In this document: in pieces, positions 1 to 11,349 of the stretch
How positions within the stretch are numbered: the first letter of the stretch is position 1
How the letters are laid out: every line of letters starts with the position of its first letter
NCBI RefSeq assembly: GCF_932294415.1
Contig: NC_065536.1
Span: 52,154,354-52,218,353 of the forward strand
From: Quercus robur
Taxonomy: Eukaryota; Streptophyta; Magnoliopsida; Fagales; Fagaceae
Direction of reading: 5' to 3'
DNA length: 64,000 nucleotides
The notes under the pieces: model-generated
The model's input: only the letters and a program-made list of their open reading frames with translations
The model's database searches: none
What the model was told of the DNA's origin: nothing
Position numbers and translations under genes: made by a program

Positions 1-506
1 TTTAGGAGAGTAAAATGTAATTTCTCCCATTTTTTACAATGTTTACATAATTATTGATATAATGTGTAATAAAAGTTGTGTTAATGGTAGACTCATGTAA
101 AATTGATGTCACTTCAATCATAATAGATCATGTCAATAGTTTCAAAATGTGTCATGTACCTTGTATCACTCTTAGAAAGATTTTACTGCTTCCATCTTTA
201 ATAGTTGTCTCAGAGCATTTGCATCAAATAATGCAAAATAGAAAACTAGCTTTATTTTACACATTTAAACCTCAAAATCACCGATATTAATCAAGTTAAA
301 AATGTGTAAATTTACAAAGTTGTTACAGTAACTATGTAAATTTACATTGACATTATTGATTTCTTTTTTCTTTTTTCTTTTTCTTTATGTATCCCATGAA
401 GGGAGAGAGTGGATAGTGGTTATTGTGTGTGAAGAAATTGAAAAAATTTTAAAAATAAAGAAAATTTGATATTTTAATAAAATTGAGTGTAGAATAGATG
501 ATTTAT

Positions 507-710
507 AATCCGTTTGGAATCCGTTTATTTTGCTGAAACTGAAAACTTTTTTCTAAAAATACAGTAGATAAAGGTAAAAATTAGCTGAAATAGTACAGTG
601 TGACCCATAAATAGTATTAAAAAGTGCAGTGAAACTCATGAATAGTAGTAAAAATAAGCTGAATAGTAAAATAAGTTGGCAAAAATCATTTTTGCCAAAC
701 GCACACTTGA
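507..710 (+). repeat. Dispersed repeat family A (MITE-like copy)
   Basis: About 200 bp beginning near TCCGTTTGGAATCC and ending near GCCAAACGCACACTT. The body carries repeated modules such as 'cccataaatagta' and 'aagctgaatagtaaaata'. The same body occurs twice head-to-tail at 18050-18463. The ends resemble the GTTTGG-type termini of small non-autonomous DNA transposons, but no target duplication was found, so the class is uncertain. Confidence 0.55.
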
Positions 711-1650
711 TGTGGGATTTTTGAAAAGTTTGTAAAATAGAAAAAGTAGGTTCTTATACTAAAATAAATACAAATTTTTGCACGAGCTAATGTAAATACT
801 CTTATATTGTAGGTTTGTTTGGTCCCTTAAACATATGCATCTTAAATTTAAATGGTACCCCTTACTAATAAAAAGTACAAGTCTAATAACTATGAAGGCT
901 TTTCCTTCTTTGGGTTGTTCTTTAAGTGGGTTTTTTTAGTTTGTTTTGCTTCCAATTGTCTAAGCTGTTCTTTCTGCTCTTTAATTTTCTAGGGAAACAA
1001 ACAAAGTTGGAAGGGTATTTTTATCTTTTAACTATAAGTGGTAGGCTTCACCTTAGTTAGTGGGTCTAAAAGTCACATGTGGTATTAGTGCATCTCTTTT
1101 TCATCAACGTTTACAAAACAAAACAAAACAAAAAAGACAGCAAGGGGTACATTGAAAATGAATTTAAAATTTGAAAAGTCCATCATGTGTTTGAGTAGTT
1201 CAAAAGGTTGAGCGTAATATTTTTTGAGAGAGATAATTACAATATGCTACTAATCCTGCAATTCAACCCCTTTCTCCTCATACTCCCAAGCACTTTGTGC
1301 AAAATAGTGAAATAGTGTAATTTGCCAAAGCCGAATAAGTAACCAAATTTTTCCTTTAAAAAAAATAATAATTTTGATAATTTTTAATAAATAAAACTCA
1401 GTTTATTCCATGGGAAATTACTATCAATAATTTTGTTTATTATATGGTACCATAGCACAAATAGACTAACATTTCTTTACTCAAATAGCTACTCATTTCA
1501 AAACCATCGCATTCACACAAAATTCAAATATTAATATATTATATCTTCAAGCATTCAACCACCATCACCACTACACTATATAACCATTACAAACTGAGAA
1601 ATAAATGTAATTGATTGATTTTTAAAAACATAATAAATGAATCTTTACTT

Positions 1651-1758
1651 ACTTTTAATGATCAGTGACAAATTAGTTTGTAAAGACCATATTGGAAAAT
1701 TTGTACTTTTAATGATCAATGACAAATTAGTTTGTAAAGACTAAATTGGAAAATTTGT
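1651..1758. repeat. 54-bp direct tandem duplication
   Basis: Two adjacent copies start with ACTTTTAATGATCA at 1651 and at 1705 and run through 'gacaaattagtttgtaaaga'. They differ at only a few positions, which suggests a fairly recent local duplication in noncoding DNA. Confidence 0.8.
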
Positions 1759-2020
1759 AATAAGATTCAGTTAACGAGTACCCTTAGAGCATTTATTAAT
1801 TAACTATTTTTAAAAAGTTTTGATACCACTTTAATAAAAAAATATATAAAAAACTGTCAAAATAATCATTTTTTTTTCCTTTTTCTCATAAAAAGTTTCT
1901 ATAAAAACATTTTCTTAATTAATACCCTTTGTATACCCCCTAGACATAGGTTAAGGTATATTTAATGCTCCCAAGACATGGGTACGTCTTTATACAATTT
2001 TCAAAAACTTAAGTCAAACT

Positions 2021-2057
<37 letters not shown>

Positions 2058-2579
2058 TCCAATGAACTTATGAGTGCAAGCTAATAAAGTAATACAGTAA
2101 TAACTATTTTTTTTTTTCAAAAAATGAGTATTAAAACTTATAAATCTAACATTTATTATTCCTTAACGTGTTTCGTTAGCACAGTTGTTATTTAATTTTT
2201 TCTTTTCTTTTTTTTTTTCTTTTTTTGAGTAGGATTATTTAATGGTTATTCTAAAAAATCAAAAACGGAAGAGGAAGATAATTGTAATAGAGTAGGTAAC
2301 ACAGTGGGCCGAAACCTTATTGCCACTCAGTCATGCCACTATTAACACAGTGGCCAGCGCAGGTGTTCCACCAGAGCAACTATTCAATTAATTTGATCAT
2401 TAATTTCATACTGCATGCACTACCAATTATAAAAGTGATCAAGCAGCTGTGTCATCTTTATTAGAAAAATGAATGTAAAAAATCTGAGTATTGTCCAGTT
2501 TTTTAATAATGGACAATCTTATCTATAATATCCTATATCCTCACGTGGTGAGAGAAATCCTAATAGTAAGAAGAAACAA

Positions 2580-2871
2580 GCTATGATAAAAACTTGATTA
2601 GGGAAAATACCAATACACACACTTGAAATACTCTGGAAGGCATAAATTTCTAACTTGAAAATTTTGATTTTAAGCTATTATAAAAACTTGATTAAGGAAA
2701 ATACCAATACACACACTTGAAATACTCTGAAGGCATAAATTTCTAACTTGAAAATCTTGATTTTAACCTATTATAAAAATTTGATTAGGGAAAATACCAA
2801 TACACACACTTTAAATATTCTGAACTCTGAAGGCATAAATTTCTAACTTGAAAATCTTGATTTTAAGTTAT
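2580..2871. repeat. Triplicated ~92-bp tandem repeat
   Basis: Three head-to-tail copies begin near 2580, 2673 and 2765. Each contains 'ttgattagggaaaatacca', 'acacacacttgaaatactc' and 'ggcataaatttctaacttg' in the same order. The third copy carries a small internal expansion. No coding potential. Confidence 0.85.
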
Positions 2872-2943
2872 GATTTCAATGCTTTTTGTGTGTGTAATCG
2901 TGATTTTAAGTTATGATTTCAATGTATTTTTTTTGTGTGTGTA
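2864..2943. repeat. ~40-bp tandem duplication
   Basis: 'taagttatgatttcaatg' followed by a T-rich, GTGTGTGT tract occurs twice in a row, directly after the triplicated block. It seems to be a continuation of the same local duplication activity. Confidence 0.7.
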
Positions 2944-3151
2944 AGAAACTAAGAATGAATGTGTACTTAAGTTATTTGCTATGAATGTCATGTTGATGTT
3001 GTGTAAATGGGTATTGGTATTTTAAAAACGAGTAATAGTTTAAAGAACCAAATTGAATTTAAGGACTAAATCAGTTTTGAAACATTTTGAACTTTATTAG
3101 CATTAGCATAAACCTGTATTTTCGGAGTTTAGATGGTTTCAGCATTTTATA

Positions 3152-3412
3152 GTGAGCGTTAGGTTTCAGCTGAAACCACATTTCACGTTTTCGTCTCTCT
3201 TTTCTTTTTTTTCTTTTTTTTTTCCATGAACAGTAAATTTACTGTATAAAAATAAAAATTACTGTTTATATACTGTATGAATACTGTTTACATAACGTAG
3301 TAATACTGTTTACCCATTAAAAATGGATCTAAGGTATTTTTCACAAGTTAAAAATTATTTTCTTACAATATTTTCAGTTTCAGCAACAATAAATTTAGTC
3401 CAAATGGATTAT
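3152..3412 (-). repeat. Dispersed repeat family B (MITE-like), inverted copy
   Basis: The sequence from GTGAGCGTTAGGTTTCAGC to the GTTTCAGCAACAATAAATTT region at the right end is the reverse complement of the pair at 4761-5293. It shares the 'accaaacgctcac' end, the 'acagtaaatttactg' core and the 'gttgctgaaactgaaaa' end. It sits about 115 bp beyond the splice donor of the P450 first exon, in what would be that gene's intron. Confidence 0.65.
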
Positions 3413-3528
3413 CCTTCCATTTTAATTTTATTCTTACATTTTCATTTTGTATATCAAAATTTTAATATGATTTTTAGAACATTTAGCCAATTCCCATATT
3501 ATAAAGAGAGGAAAAAAAAGAGAAATAC

Positions 3529-4443
3529 CAGGACAAGAGCTTTGAGATTATCATCTGTAATGGGCACTTCCAAGTCCTCACGTTGTTGTACTCGAAGCAA
3601 AACATCAACAAAATCCTCTTTACCATTGCCCACACCTTGTTCCTTCACATGTTGTTCTATAATTTCTTCACAAACAGCTCGCAAATCCTCCAAGTTCTTG
3701 CTCAACCTTTTCGTGTACCCACTCAGTGAGTCAACCCAGTCCCAACCCGGGAAAAAGTCACCCAAACAAAACCCAGCAAACAAGGCCTGTGTCTCGGTCA
3801 AAACCCCAACCAAATGACGCTTCTGCCCTTCGTCCTCCCCACTCTCCTCCTTAAACCTCTTCCCAAACGCCACGCGACACAGCACATCGTTTGCCAGAGT
3901 GAAAAACATCTTACCCAGGTCGAGTTCCGACCCGGACTGAGCTGACACGGAGCCCAGCAACCGATTCACCTCCTCGTCCCTGACGAGTTGGAACGAGTTG
4001 ACCCGTTTGGAGCTGAGCAACTCGGTGACGCAGATCTTCCTGGCTTGGCGCCAGTAAGGACCGTAGGGTGAGAAAGTGACGTCTGAGCAGTTGAAGGAGA
4101 GGTACTGAGCCGAGAGAAGGTTTGGTCTGCTTGCGAAAACGTGGTCGTGGGTTTTGAGGACGAGTTTAGCGAGGTGAGCTGAGGAGACAACGATGGTGGG
4201 GACTCGGCCGAGTTGGAGGTGGATTATGGGGCCGAGTTTTTGGGCGAGTTGGGCCAAGGAGTGGTGGGGCATGTCGGTGAGGAGGTGGAGGTGACCGATT
4301 ATTGGGAGGCCTGGTGGTGACGGTGGTTTCAGTGACTGTGACCGTGAGCTGCTCCGCCATTTTCGTAGGTTAAAGATTAAGAAGAAGATGGAAAAAAGTA
4401 ATAGTGGTGAGAGAAAGAGAGACTGTGGAGTAAGAGACAACAT
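3529..4443 (-). CDS. Cytochrome P450 (CYP71 clan), first exon only
   Basis: The N-terminal 305 residues of an A-type plant P450, an ER-anchored, heme-dependent monooxygenase of specialised metabolism. Visible parts: hydrophobic anchor at residues ~7-26, the proline hinge PPSPPGLP at ~40-47, and the helix-C motif WRQARK at 131-136. The exon ends at CTG followed by GTATTT, a usable donor and the usual place for the single intron of CYP71-clan genes. The start at 4443 is preferred over an in-frame ATG at 4494, because a TATA-like box (4475-4485) lies between them. The I-helix oxygen-binding motif, ExxR and heme-cysteine region belong in exon 2, which I could not find between 1 and 3500. Either the intron runs past the window edge or the gene is truncated. 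The subfamily is not assigned. Neighbours are repeats only. Confidence 0.82.
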
Positions 4444-4474
4444 TTTTTGCGGGAAAGAAGGATGAGAAAGTGGG

Positions 4475-4485
4475 CTATATAATAG
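4475..4485 (-). promoter_or_regulatory. TATA-like box of the P450 gene
   Basis: On the minus strand CTATTATATAG lies about 32 bp before the preferred ATG at 4443. This implies a very short 5' leader and supports 4443 over 4494 as the start. Sequence inference only. Confidence 0.45.
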
Positions 4486-4760
4486 AGAGATCAAGAAGAG
4501 AGTTACGTATTAGTCAGAAGAACCATGGTGAAGTAATGCAAAGTTGAGATCAAGATAAACCCTCATAAAGAATTGGGTCAATATGTTTGACAAAAAGTGT
4601 GCTTTTCTTTAAGACTCATGTGCTTTCACATCACATGATGATTTCTTATCTGTCAAATGGTTAATTGTGCTCTCATGAGTCTCATCAGCTTGGAAAAGAA
4701 AATAAATAAATAAATAATGAGAGAAAAAAAAAAAATTACGCTAGACAATATCAAAATAAT

Positions 4761-5293
4761 GGGTCCGTTTGGATTGAGTTTATTAGATCCGTTTGGATTG
4801 AGTTTATTATTGCTAAAACTGAAAACTGAAAATACTGTAGCAAAATAATTTTTAAATGTGTGAATAGTGTCATGGGACCCATGAACAGTGCGTGAACAGT
4901 GCACAAATAGTATTTTTTGTCCCCTGCACAGTGATTTTACTGTTCATTGCAGAGAAAAAAAAAAAAAAAAGACATGAAAACGCAGGGTTGAAACGCAACT
5001 TTCAGCCCTGTCCAAACGCTCACATTGTTGTTGAAACTGAAAACTGAAAACACGGTAACAAAATAATTTTTAAATGTGTGAAAAATACCGTGGGACCCAT
5101 TTTTAATATTTTTAATGCGTGAACAGTGCTGATACAGTACGTGAACAGTACTGCTACAATGCATAAACAGTAATTTTTGTCTCTGTACAATAAATTTACT
5201 GTTCATGCGCTGAAGAAAAAAAAAAAAAAAAAGGACAGAAACGCGGAAATGAAAACGTGAACGTTGGTTTCAGCTGAAACCAAACGCTCACAT
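4761..5293 (+). repeat. Dispersed repeat family B, two copies head-to-tail
   Basis: Copy one covers about 4761-5021 and copy two 5022-5293. Both run from 'gctgaaactgaaaactgaaaa'-like starts through 'caaaataatttttaaatgtg', 'gggaccc', 'gtgaacagt' modules and a poly-A tract to 'ccaaacgctcac'. They sit upstream of the P450 gene, and a third copy lies inverted downstream of its first exon. Probably non-autonomous DNA transposons; no target duplication was recognised. Confidence 0.65.
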
Positions 5294-5359
5294 TAAATTT
5301 TTGTAACAAAAAAAATTTTTTTTTTAAATTGATAAATTGCGGGAAGGATTCTAGTGCTA

Positions 5360-5572
5360 ACTCTTAAAAAATATGGAACTATCATATGGTTTATTTCAAC
5401 AAATATCTCTTGCAGTTTGCTTACGAGACATTTACCTTTCACATATAGTAAGATCAAAAAAAAAAAAAAAAAACTCTTTCTCATAGAGTCTAGTTTGTTT
5501 TATAAGATATTTTCAATTATTTTTTGACGGAATTTGATGATATGATAAATGCAGATATTTCATATAGAGAAA

Positions 5573-5603
<31 letters not shown>

Positions 5604-6105
5604 GCAGGTGAGATGCGAGAGTGAGATATCAAACTAGTCTACATTGGTGGCTTAAAAAATAAAAAAAACAAGGCTATTCTTTTTAGTTTATTTTGTTAGA
5701 CCTCAATCCGAAAATGAAAATTGATTTCACGTCATGAAGACTTATGCACTTGGAGGGGGCAGGAAAAAAATATATTTATGTTAGATAATATTAAAACCAT
5801 AATTTTTTAAACATTTTTTTGACATTAATTATCATGTGGTTTATCTCTTGTGGTTTGTTTATGAGACATTTACCTCCCTTATAGTTTGTTTTATGAGATA
5901 TTTTCAATAATTTTAATAGAATTTGATGATGTGATAAGTGCCAATATCTCATGAAAAAGTTTTAAAAAAAATTAGCATGTGAGAGGTCACGTATGAGATA
6001 TCAAACTAGTCTATTATTAATTGAGTTTATGGCTTCAATAAATAAATAAAAAGCCACATTTTAGTAATTTGTTTTGACAGACCTCAATCCAAAAATAAAA
6101 ATAAA
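5360..6105. repeat. Old direct duplication of a ~280-350-bp block
   Basis: Two diverged copies (about 5362-5725 and 5828-6105) share 'acgagacatttacct', 'ggaatttgatgatatgata', 'gagatatcaaactagtct' and 'gacctcaatcc' in the same order. No coding content. The remainder of 4500-6200 holds nothing else I can name. Confidence 0.6.
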
Positions 6106-6288
6106 AATAAATTTCTCCAATTTTCAATAGTACTTTTAGAAGATAAGTAATCCAGAAAGCACATCTAAACACACTCTTGATGTTAGTGTTAATAATATTA
6201 GGATTGTAAACAAGTGGAACGGATCATTAAAAATACAAGATTATTTCAATTAATTTTATTTGGAACATATATATTTCTATATATATAT

Positions 6289-7038
6289 TGTGGGGACCGG
6301 CCCAGAATAATAGGTTGGCTGGGCCCTGGGCCCGTCCGAGAAACGGTCCGTCCGAGGAGACGTCGTGGCCCAGAATTCTTATTTAGGCCTACTGGGGAAA
6401 AGAGAACACATCCGAGGAGTAATTCCTCCTCGGACATTCCAAAATCCGAGTCAAGGGTGCGTCCTGGCTACTGTAGTCCTCCCTCTAAGCACGTGAAAAA
6501 AAAGGAAACCCAAAATATCTCAGCTAAAGCTGCCTCCACCACATTAAATGCACCACAACTACTCTCCTGGCCGCATTAATGAAGAGAAAACCCCTGAACA
6601 GTACTACATTAGCCACTGCAACTCACAAAGAACTGATAAGGGTGTCTGATGGGACAGGTGCTCAAGTAGGGGTTTGGATGATCAACAAGTGTAAAACCCA
6701 GATGATAGGAGAAGGTCTATATAATATGTAAAGGTCCCCCAAGAGAAGGGGACAAAAAGGAGAGAAAGAGAGAAGAGAGAACACTGTAGAGAACTTTTAT
6801 TCGTATGAATCTGTGCTATTAATCAAGTTTGAGACCTGATCATTTGAGAAGGGCCTCTCTTCATTGCTACCTCTTTTTGTTCTAATATCCATATCCCCTG
6901 AGCCCATGCAATAAACCGTTTAAACTAACTGAAATCAAGTTCTCCAGCCCATACTCTACAAAAAAAGTCATTGTGTGGGACCTTTTGGGCCAAGATCTGA
7001 CCTAGAAGGATCGAGTCCACAAAAATCGTGTTCCTACA
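6289..7038 (+). repeat. 5' LTR of element 1
   Basis: Begins TGTGGGGACCGGCCC and ends GTGTTCCTACA (750 bp). It contains the TCCGAGGAG...CCTCCTCGGA hairpin near 6411-6436 and a TATA-like CTATATAATATG near 6717, followed by a purine-rich leader. Its partner is at 16970-17717. Confidence 0.92.
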
Positions 7039-7055
7039 ATTGGCGCCGTCTGTGG
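7039..7055 (+). other. Primer binding site of element 1
   Basis: TGGCGCCGTC begins two bases after the LTR end, the expected position. The first nine bases match what I recall of the complement of a plant tRNA-Asp 3' end; tRNA assignment is inference. Confidence 0.6.
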
Positions 7056-7089
7056 AAAGAACTAAAATATCAGTAAGCACAACGGACAA

Positions 7090-8450
7090 GCATGGCAGAA
7101 TTAGGTCCACACCAAGAGAATCCTCATCAAGCTAACCCTCAACAGACAGAACCCATTGAGTCCCAACGGCAAAATAATACTGCCAACCCAGGCAGCAGAA
7201 GAAATCGTGAGGGAAGCGTACATACTACCCAGATAGGTAGTCACGTATCCCAGATAGGTAGTCACGTATCCCAAAGGCGAAACAGTCATCAGACCATGTA
7301 GCGAGAGATAGATGACCTGAAAAGGAAGTTGCGACATGTTCAACGAAAGCGATCTCCCTCCAGCTCAGGTGCGTCCTCTAACAAGGAGGACATGAGTTAT
7401 CGATGGAGATCGAGAACGCCCCCAAGTGAAACCTTTTCTTGCGAGAAGGAGCCTCGCCCTGTACGAAAGTATGAGAGCCCATCCAGCAAGGGTTTGGGAA
7501 ACGATGCTATGAATAGGGTACTAGACCAGATTTCAAGGTCACCCTTCATGTACAGAATTGAAGGGGCTAAGTTGCCTCGACACTTTAATCAACCGGCGTT
7601 CGCCATCTATAACGGCCGAGCAGACCCGGTAGAGCACGTGAGTCAATTTAACCAAAAAATGGCTATTTACTCGCAAAATGAAGCCCTAATGTACAAAGTC
7701 TTCCCATCCAGCTTAGGACCAATGGCAATGAGATGGTTCAACAGCCTGGAGACAAATTTCATAGGCTCATATAAGCAACTCACTCAAGCTTTCTGCTCTC
7801 GCTTTATTACAAATAGCAGAGTCCCTCGACCCCTAAGTTCGTTGTTGTCCTTATCCATGCACGAGGGAGAGACCCTGAAGGCGTATTCGAATAGATATTG
7901 GGAGATGTATAACGAGTTGGATGAGAACCATGATAAAGTCGCTATCAGCACATTCAAAAGCGGTCTCCCCACCGAGCATGGCTTAAGGAAATCTCTCACT
8001 GGTAAACCAGTTGCCAACGTTCATCAGTTGATGGATAGGATTGATAAGTACAAAAGAGTGGAAGAAGATCAGCTACAAGGAAAGGGAAAGGAGAAGATCA
8101 TTCCCCCCAAAGCGAATGATTTCAGGTCAGAACGATATAACCATAACCAGCCGAGGAGAGATTTTTCGAGACAGGCTGGACAAAGTAACATGCAAACGGT
8201 GAATGCCGTGTTCAAAGAGCCAGTACAACAAGTGCTGGAGAAAGTGAGGAACGAACCCTTCTTCAGATGGCCGGGAAAGATGGCTGGAGACCCTTCAAAA
8301 CGTAACCAGAACCTGTATTGCCACTATCATCAGGACCATGGACATACCACTGAGGATTGCAGGAATCTATGGAATCACCTAGATCAGTTGGTCCGAGAAG
8401 GAAAGTTACGTCACCTTTTACACCCCTCAAGCGGTCATCCGAGCCAAGCA
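7090..8450 (+). pseudogene. gag region of element 1 (fossil)
   Basis: Encodes a retrotransposon Gag-like protein. The capsid-type segment (about 7560-8060) includes 'MRWFNSLETNFIGSYKQL' and 'GLPTEHGLRKSLTGKPV'. A zinc knuckle of the pattern C-x2-H-x4-H-x4-C lies near 8310-8365, the same pattern as in element 2. Part of a decayed element. Confidence 0.85.
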
Positions 8451-8689
8451 ATACAAGAGCCTCGAAAAGATGTATCCTTAAGACCCCTCGCAGGAACGAT
8501 TCATGTCATCCTCGCTGCTCTAGGAAGAACCAGGTCATTTCCTTCCAGGGTGCTGTCTGTGGCTCGGCTCTCTGCCGAGGACGGGGGAAGAGAATTTAAA
8601 AGGCCTAAAAAGGGAAGCTCGTTAATATTAGGATTCTCGGACGAGGATAAGAGGGGAACTATCTAACCTCACGGCGATGCCTTAGTGGT

Positions 8690-9050
8690 TACGCTGAGAA
8701 TCGGAAGCTTCGATGTGAGAAGGGTGCTGGTAGACCCGAGTAGCACAGTAGAGGTAATGTACCCTGATCTATATAAGGGGCTAAACCTGAGGCCGGAGGA
8801 TTTGACGGCTTATGACTCTCCCCTTATCAGTTTCGAAGGGAAGACTGTTACGCCAAAAGGGCAGATCAGGCTACCCATACAGACTGGATCAGAGGTGGTG
8901 GAGGTGAACTTTATCGTGGTCGATGCCTACTCGCCCTACACAGCGATAGTAGCTAGGCCATGGATCCATGCCCTAGAAGCTGTATCCTCCACACTTCACC
9001 AAAAGGTAAAATACCCTTCCAGAGGCCAAGTTGAAGAGATTCGTGGAGAT
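8690..9050 (+). pseudogene. Aspartic protease region of element 1 (fossil)
   Basis: Retroviral-type protease region between gag and RT, with 'MYPDLYKGLNLRPEDL', 'SFEGKTVTPKGQIRLP' and 'FIVVDAYSPYTAIVARPW', matching the corresponding region of element 2 closely. Confidence 0.75.
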
Positions 9051-9379
9051 CAGGTCATGGCCAAGCAATGTATGGTGGCCGCCATCTCACGTAGGTCCCA
9101 TGCAGAGTCCTCGGCCTCTGAGAACTTATAGCAACCAGCCACCTCGGCAAGGCAAGTCGATGAGTCAGCCGAGGAGATGAGGTGTGAAGGTTTAGAGAAG
9201 TTTATCGTTAACAATGACCCGGAGAGATTTTTCCAGGTCGGCTCCGAGTTGCCTCCTCAAGAAAAAGAGGAACTGGTCAGATTTCTGAGAAGAAATGTCG
9301 ATGTGTTTGCATGGGACGCTTATGACGCCCCGAGGGTTAACCCTAGCCTTATTTGTCACCACTTGAATGTTAACCCATC

Positions 9380-10010
9380 TTCCATTCCAAAGAAGCAACC
9401 ACCTCGACGTCCCTTGAAGGAACATGCCAGTGCTGTTAGAGACGAAGTGATAAAGCTCAAAAAGGCAGGAGCCATTAAAGAAGTTTTTTACCCTGAATGG
9501 CTGGCAAATACGGTGGTGGTTAGAAAGAAAACGGGGAAGTGGCGAGTTTGCGCGGACTTCACAGACTTGAATAAGGCATGCCCAAAAGACCCATTCCCTT
9601 TACCTCGAATTGACCGACTGGTGGACGCAATTGTAGGCCACCCTCGAATGAGCTTCCTGGACGCCTTCCAAGGCTATCATCAGATACCCCTTGCATTAGA
9701 GGATCAGGAGAAGACGGCGTTCATGACACCCGTCGGGAACTATCACTACAAGGTAATGCCCTTCGGACTGAAGAACGCAGGGTCAACTTACCAAAGAATG
9801 ATGACCAGAATGTTCAAACCACAGCTGGGCAAAATTATTGAAGTCTACATAGACGACATGGTCGTAAAAAGCAAAATAGTATCCGAGCACGTAAAGGACC
9901 TGGAGATCATCTTTGACATCTTAAGGGAGCACAAGTTGCGGCTCAATGCTTCCAAATGTTCATTCGAGGTCAGGTCTGGGAAATTCCTAGGCTATATGGT
10001 AACCCACAGA
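9380..10010 (+). pseudogene. Reverse transcriptase region of element 1 (fossil)
   Basis: Clear Ty3/gypsy RT: 'KKQPPRRPLKEHA', 'GKWRVCADFTDLNKACPKD', 'SFLDAFQGYHQIPL' and the catalytic-site segment 'VYIDDMVVKS', followed by 'FLGYMVTHRGIKV'. Confidence 0.92.
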
Positions 10011-10189
10011 GGGATAAAGGTAAGCCCAGATCAAATCAAAGCGATTAATAGCCTACAGGCTCCTCGGAATCCGAAAGAAGTACAGAAACTTATTGGCATG
10101 ATCGCAGCATTAAACCAGTTCATATCACGATCTACAGACCGATGTCGACCTTTCTACCTCTTGATAAATAAATGGAAAGGGTTTGAGTA

Positions 10190-11130
10190 GTTGGAGGATT
10201 GTGTCCGGGCCTTCCAGCAACTTAAGGAATACTTGTCGCGACCACCCATCATGTCTAGCCCTAAGGCAGACGAGGTACTGTATGCATACATAGTCGTAGC
10301 CCCTCATGCTGTAAGCCCAGTACTGATACGGGACGACAACGGGGTACAGCGACCAGTGTACTACGTGAGTAAATCATTACGTGAGGCCGAAGTGCGATAC
10401 TTACCATTGGAGAAAGCAATTCTTGCGGTAGTGCACGCCACACGGAAGCTCCCTCATTACTTTCAGGCACATACGGTTATTGTTTTAACACAACTTCCCC
10501 TTCGATCGATGCTCCGAAGCGCCGATTACACAGGAAGGATCGCCATGTGGAGTGCGCTGTTGGGTGCTTTTGACATTAAATACATGCCTAGGTCTTCTAT
10601 CAAGGGTCAAGTCCTCGCGGATTTAGTCGCAGAATTCGCTGAACCCTCTATAGAAATAATAACCGAGAAGAAAGACATGGATGGAAAATCGGTTGGCACA
10701 ATCTCAGCACGGGAAACCTTGCGCTGGAAAGTCTACGTGGATGGCGCGGCCAACCAAAGAGGATCTGGAATTGGGCTAGTTTTAATATCGTCCGAAGGCA
10801 TTGCCATTGAGAAATCGCTAAGATTCGGGTTCTCGGCTACGAACAACGAGGCCGAGTACGAAGCCTTACTTCAAGGGATGATGATGGTTCAAAAATTGGG
10901 TGGAAGGGCAATGGAAGCGTTCTTGGACTCCAAATTGGTCGTTGGCCAAGTGATGGGTGAGTTAGAAGTTAGAGATGCTAGAATGCAGGAATATCTCGGC
11001 CGGGTCAAACGCCTACAGTCAGACTTTGAATCCTTTAACTTAACGCATGTTCCGAGAAGCGAGAACACACATGCGGATTCCCTAGCCACTCTAGCCACAT
11101 CCTCTGCACATGACCTGCCTAGGATGATCC
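10190..11130 (+). pseudogene. Dual RNase H region of element 1 (fossil)
   Basis: The first RNase H follows RT ('RPVYYVSKSLREAEVRYLPL', 'YFQAHTVIVLTQLPL'). A second, plant/archaeal-type RNase H follows ('WKVYVDGAANQRGSGIGLVL', 'NNEAEYEALLQGM'). Two RNase H domains in series are a known trait of the Tat lineage and support the assignment. Confidence 0.85.
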
Positions 11131-11349
11131 TTGTTAAGGATTTATGCTAGGCAAGTTCCATTAGAAGAAAGAAGGCTCAGGTTCATCAGGTTAGAAAGAG
11201 TCCTAGTTGGATGGATCCTATAGTGAACTTCCTCAAGGACGATACATTACCAAAAGGAAAACTGGAAGCTGAGAAAATATGGAGGAATGCTCCTTGGTTC
11301 TGGTTATCGGAAGACCACAAACTATACCGACGCTCCTATTTTGGGCCGT

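Larger units (their letters stand above)
1..3150. other. AT-rich intergenic stretch without a supported gene
   Basis: No open frame here resembles a known protein and no RNA gene was seen. It contains a dispersed repeat copy (507-710), a 54-bp duplication, an AT microsatellite at about 2030-2055, a triplicated 92-bp block and a 40-bp duplication, listed separately. If the neighbouring P450 gene has its second exon in this direction, this stretch would be intron, but no heme-binding motif was found on the minus strand here. Confidence 0.6.
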
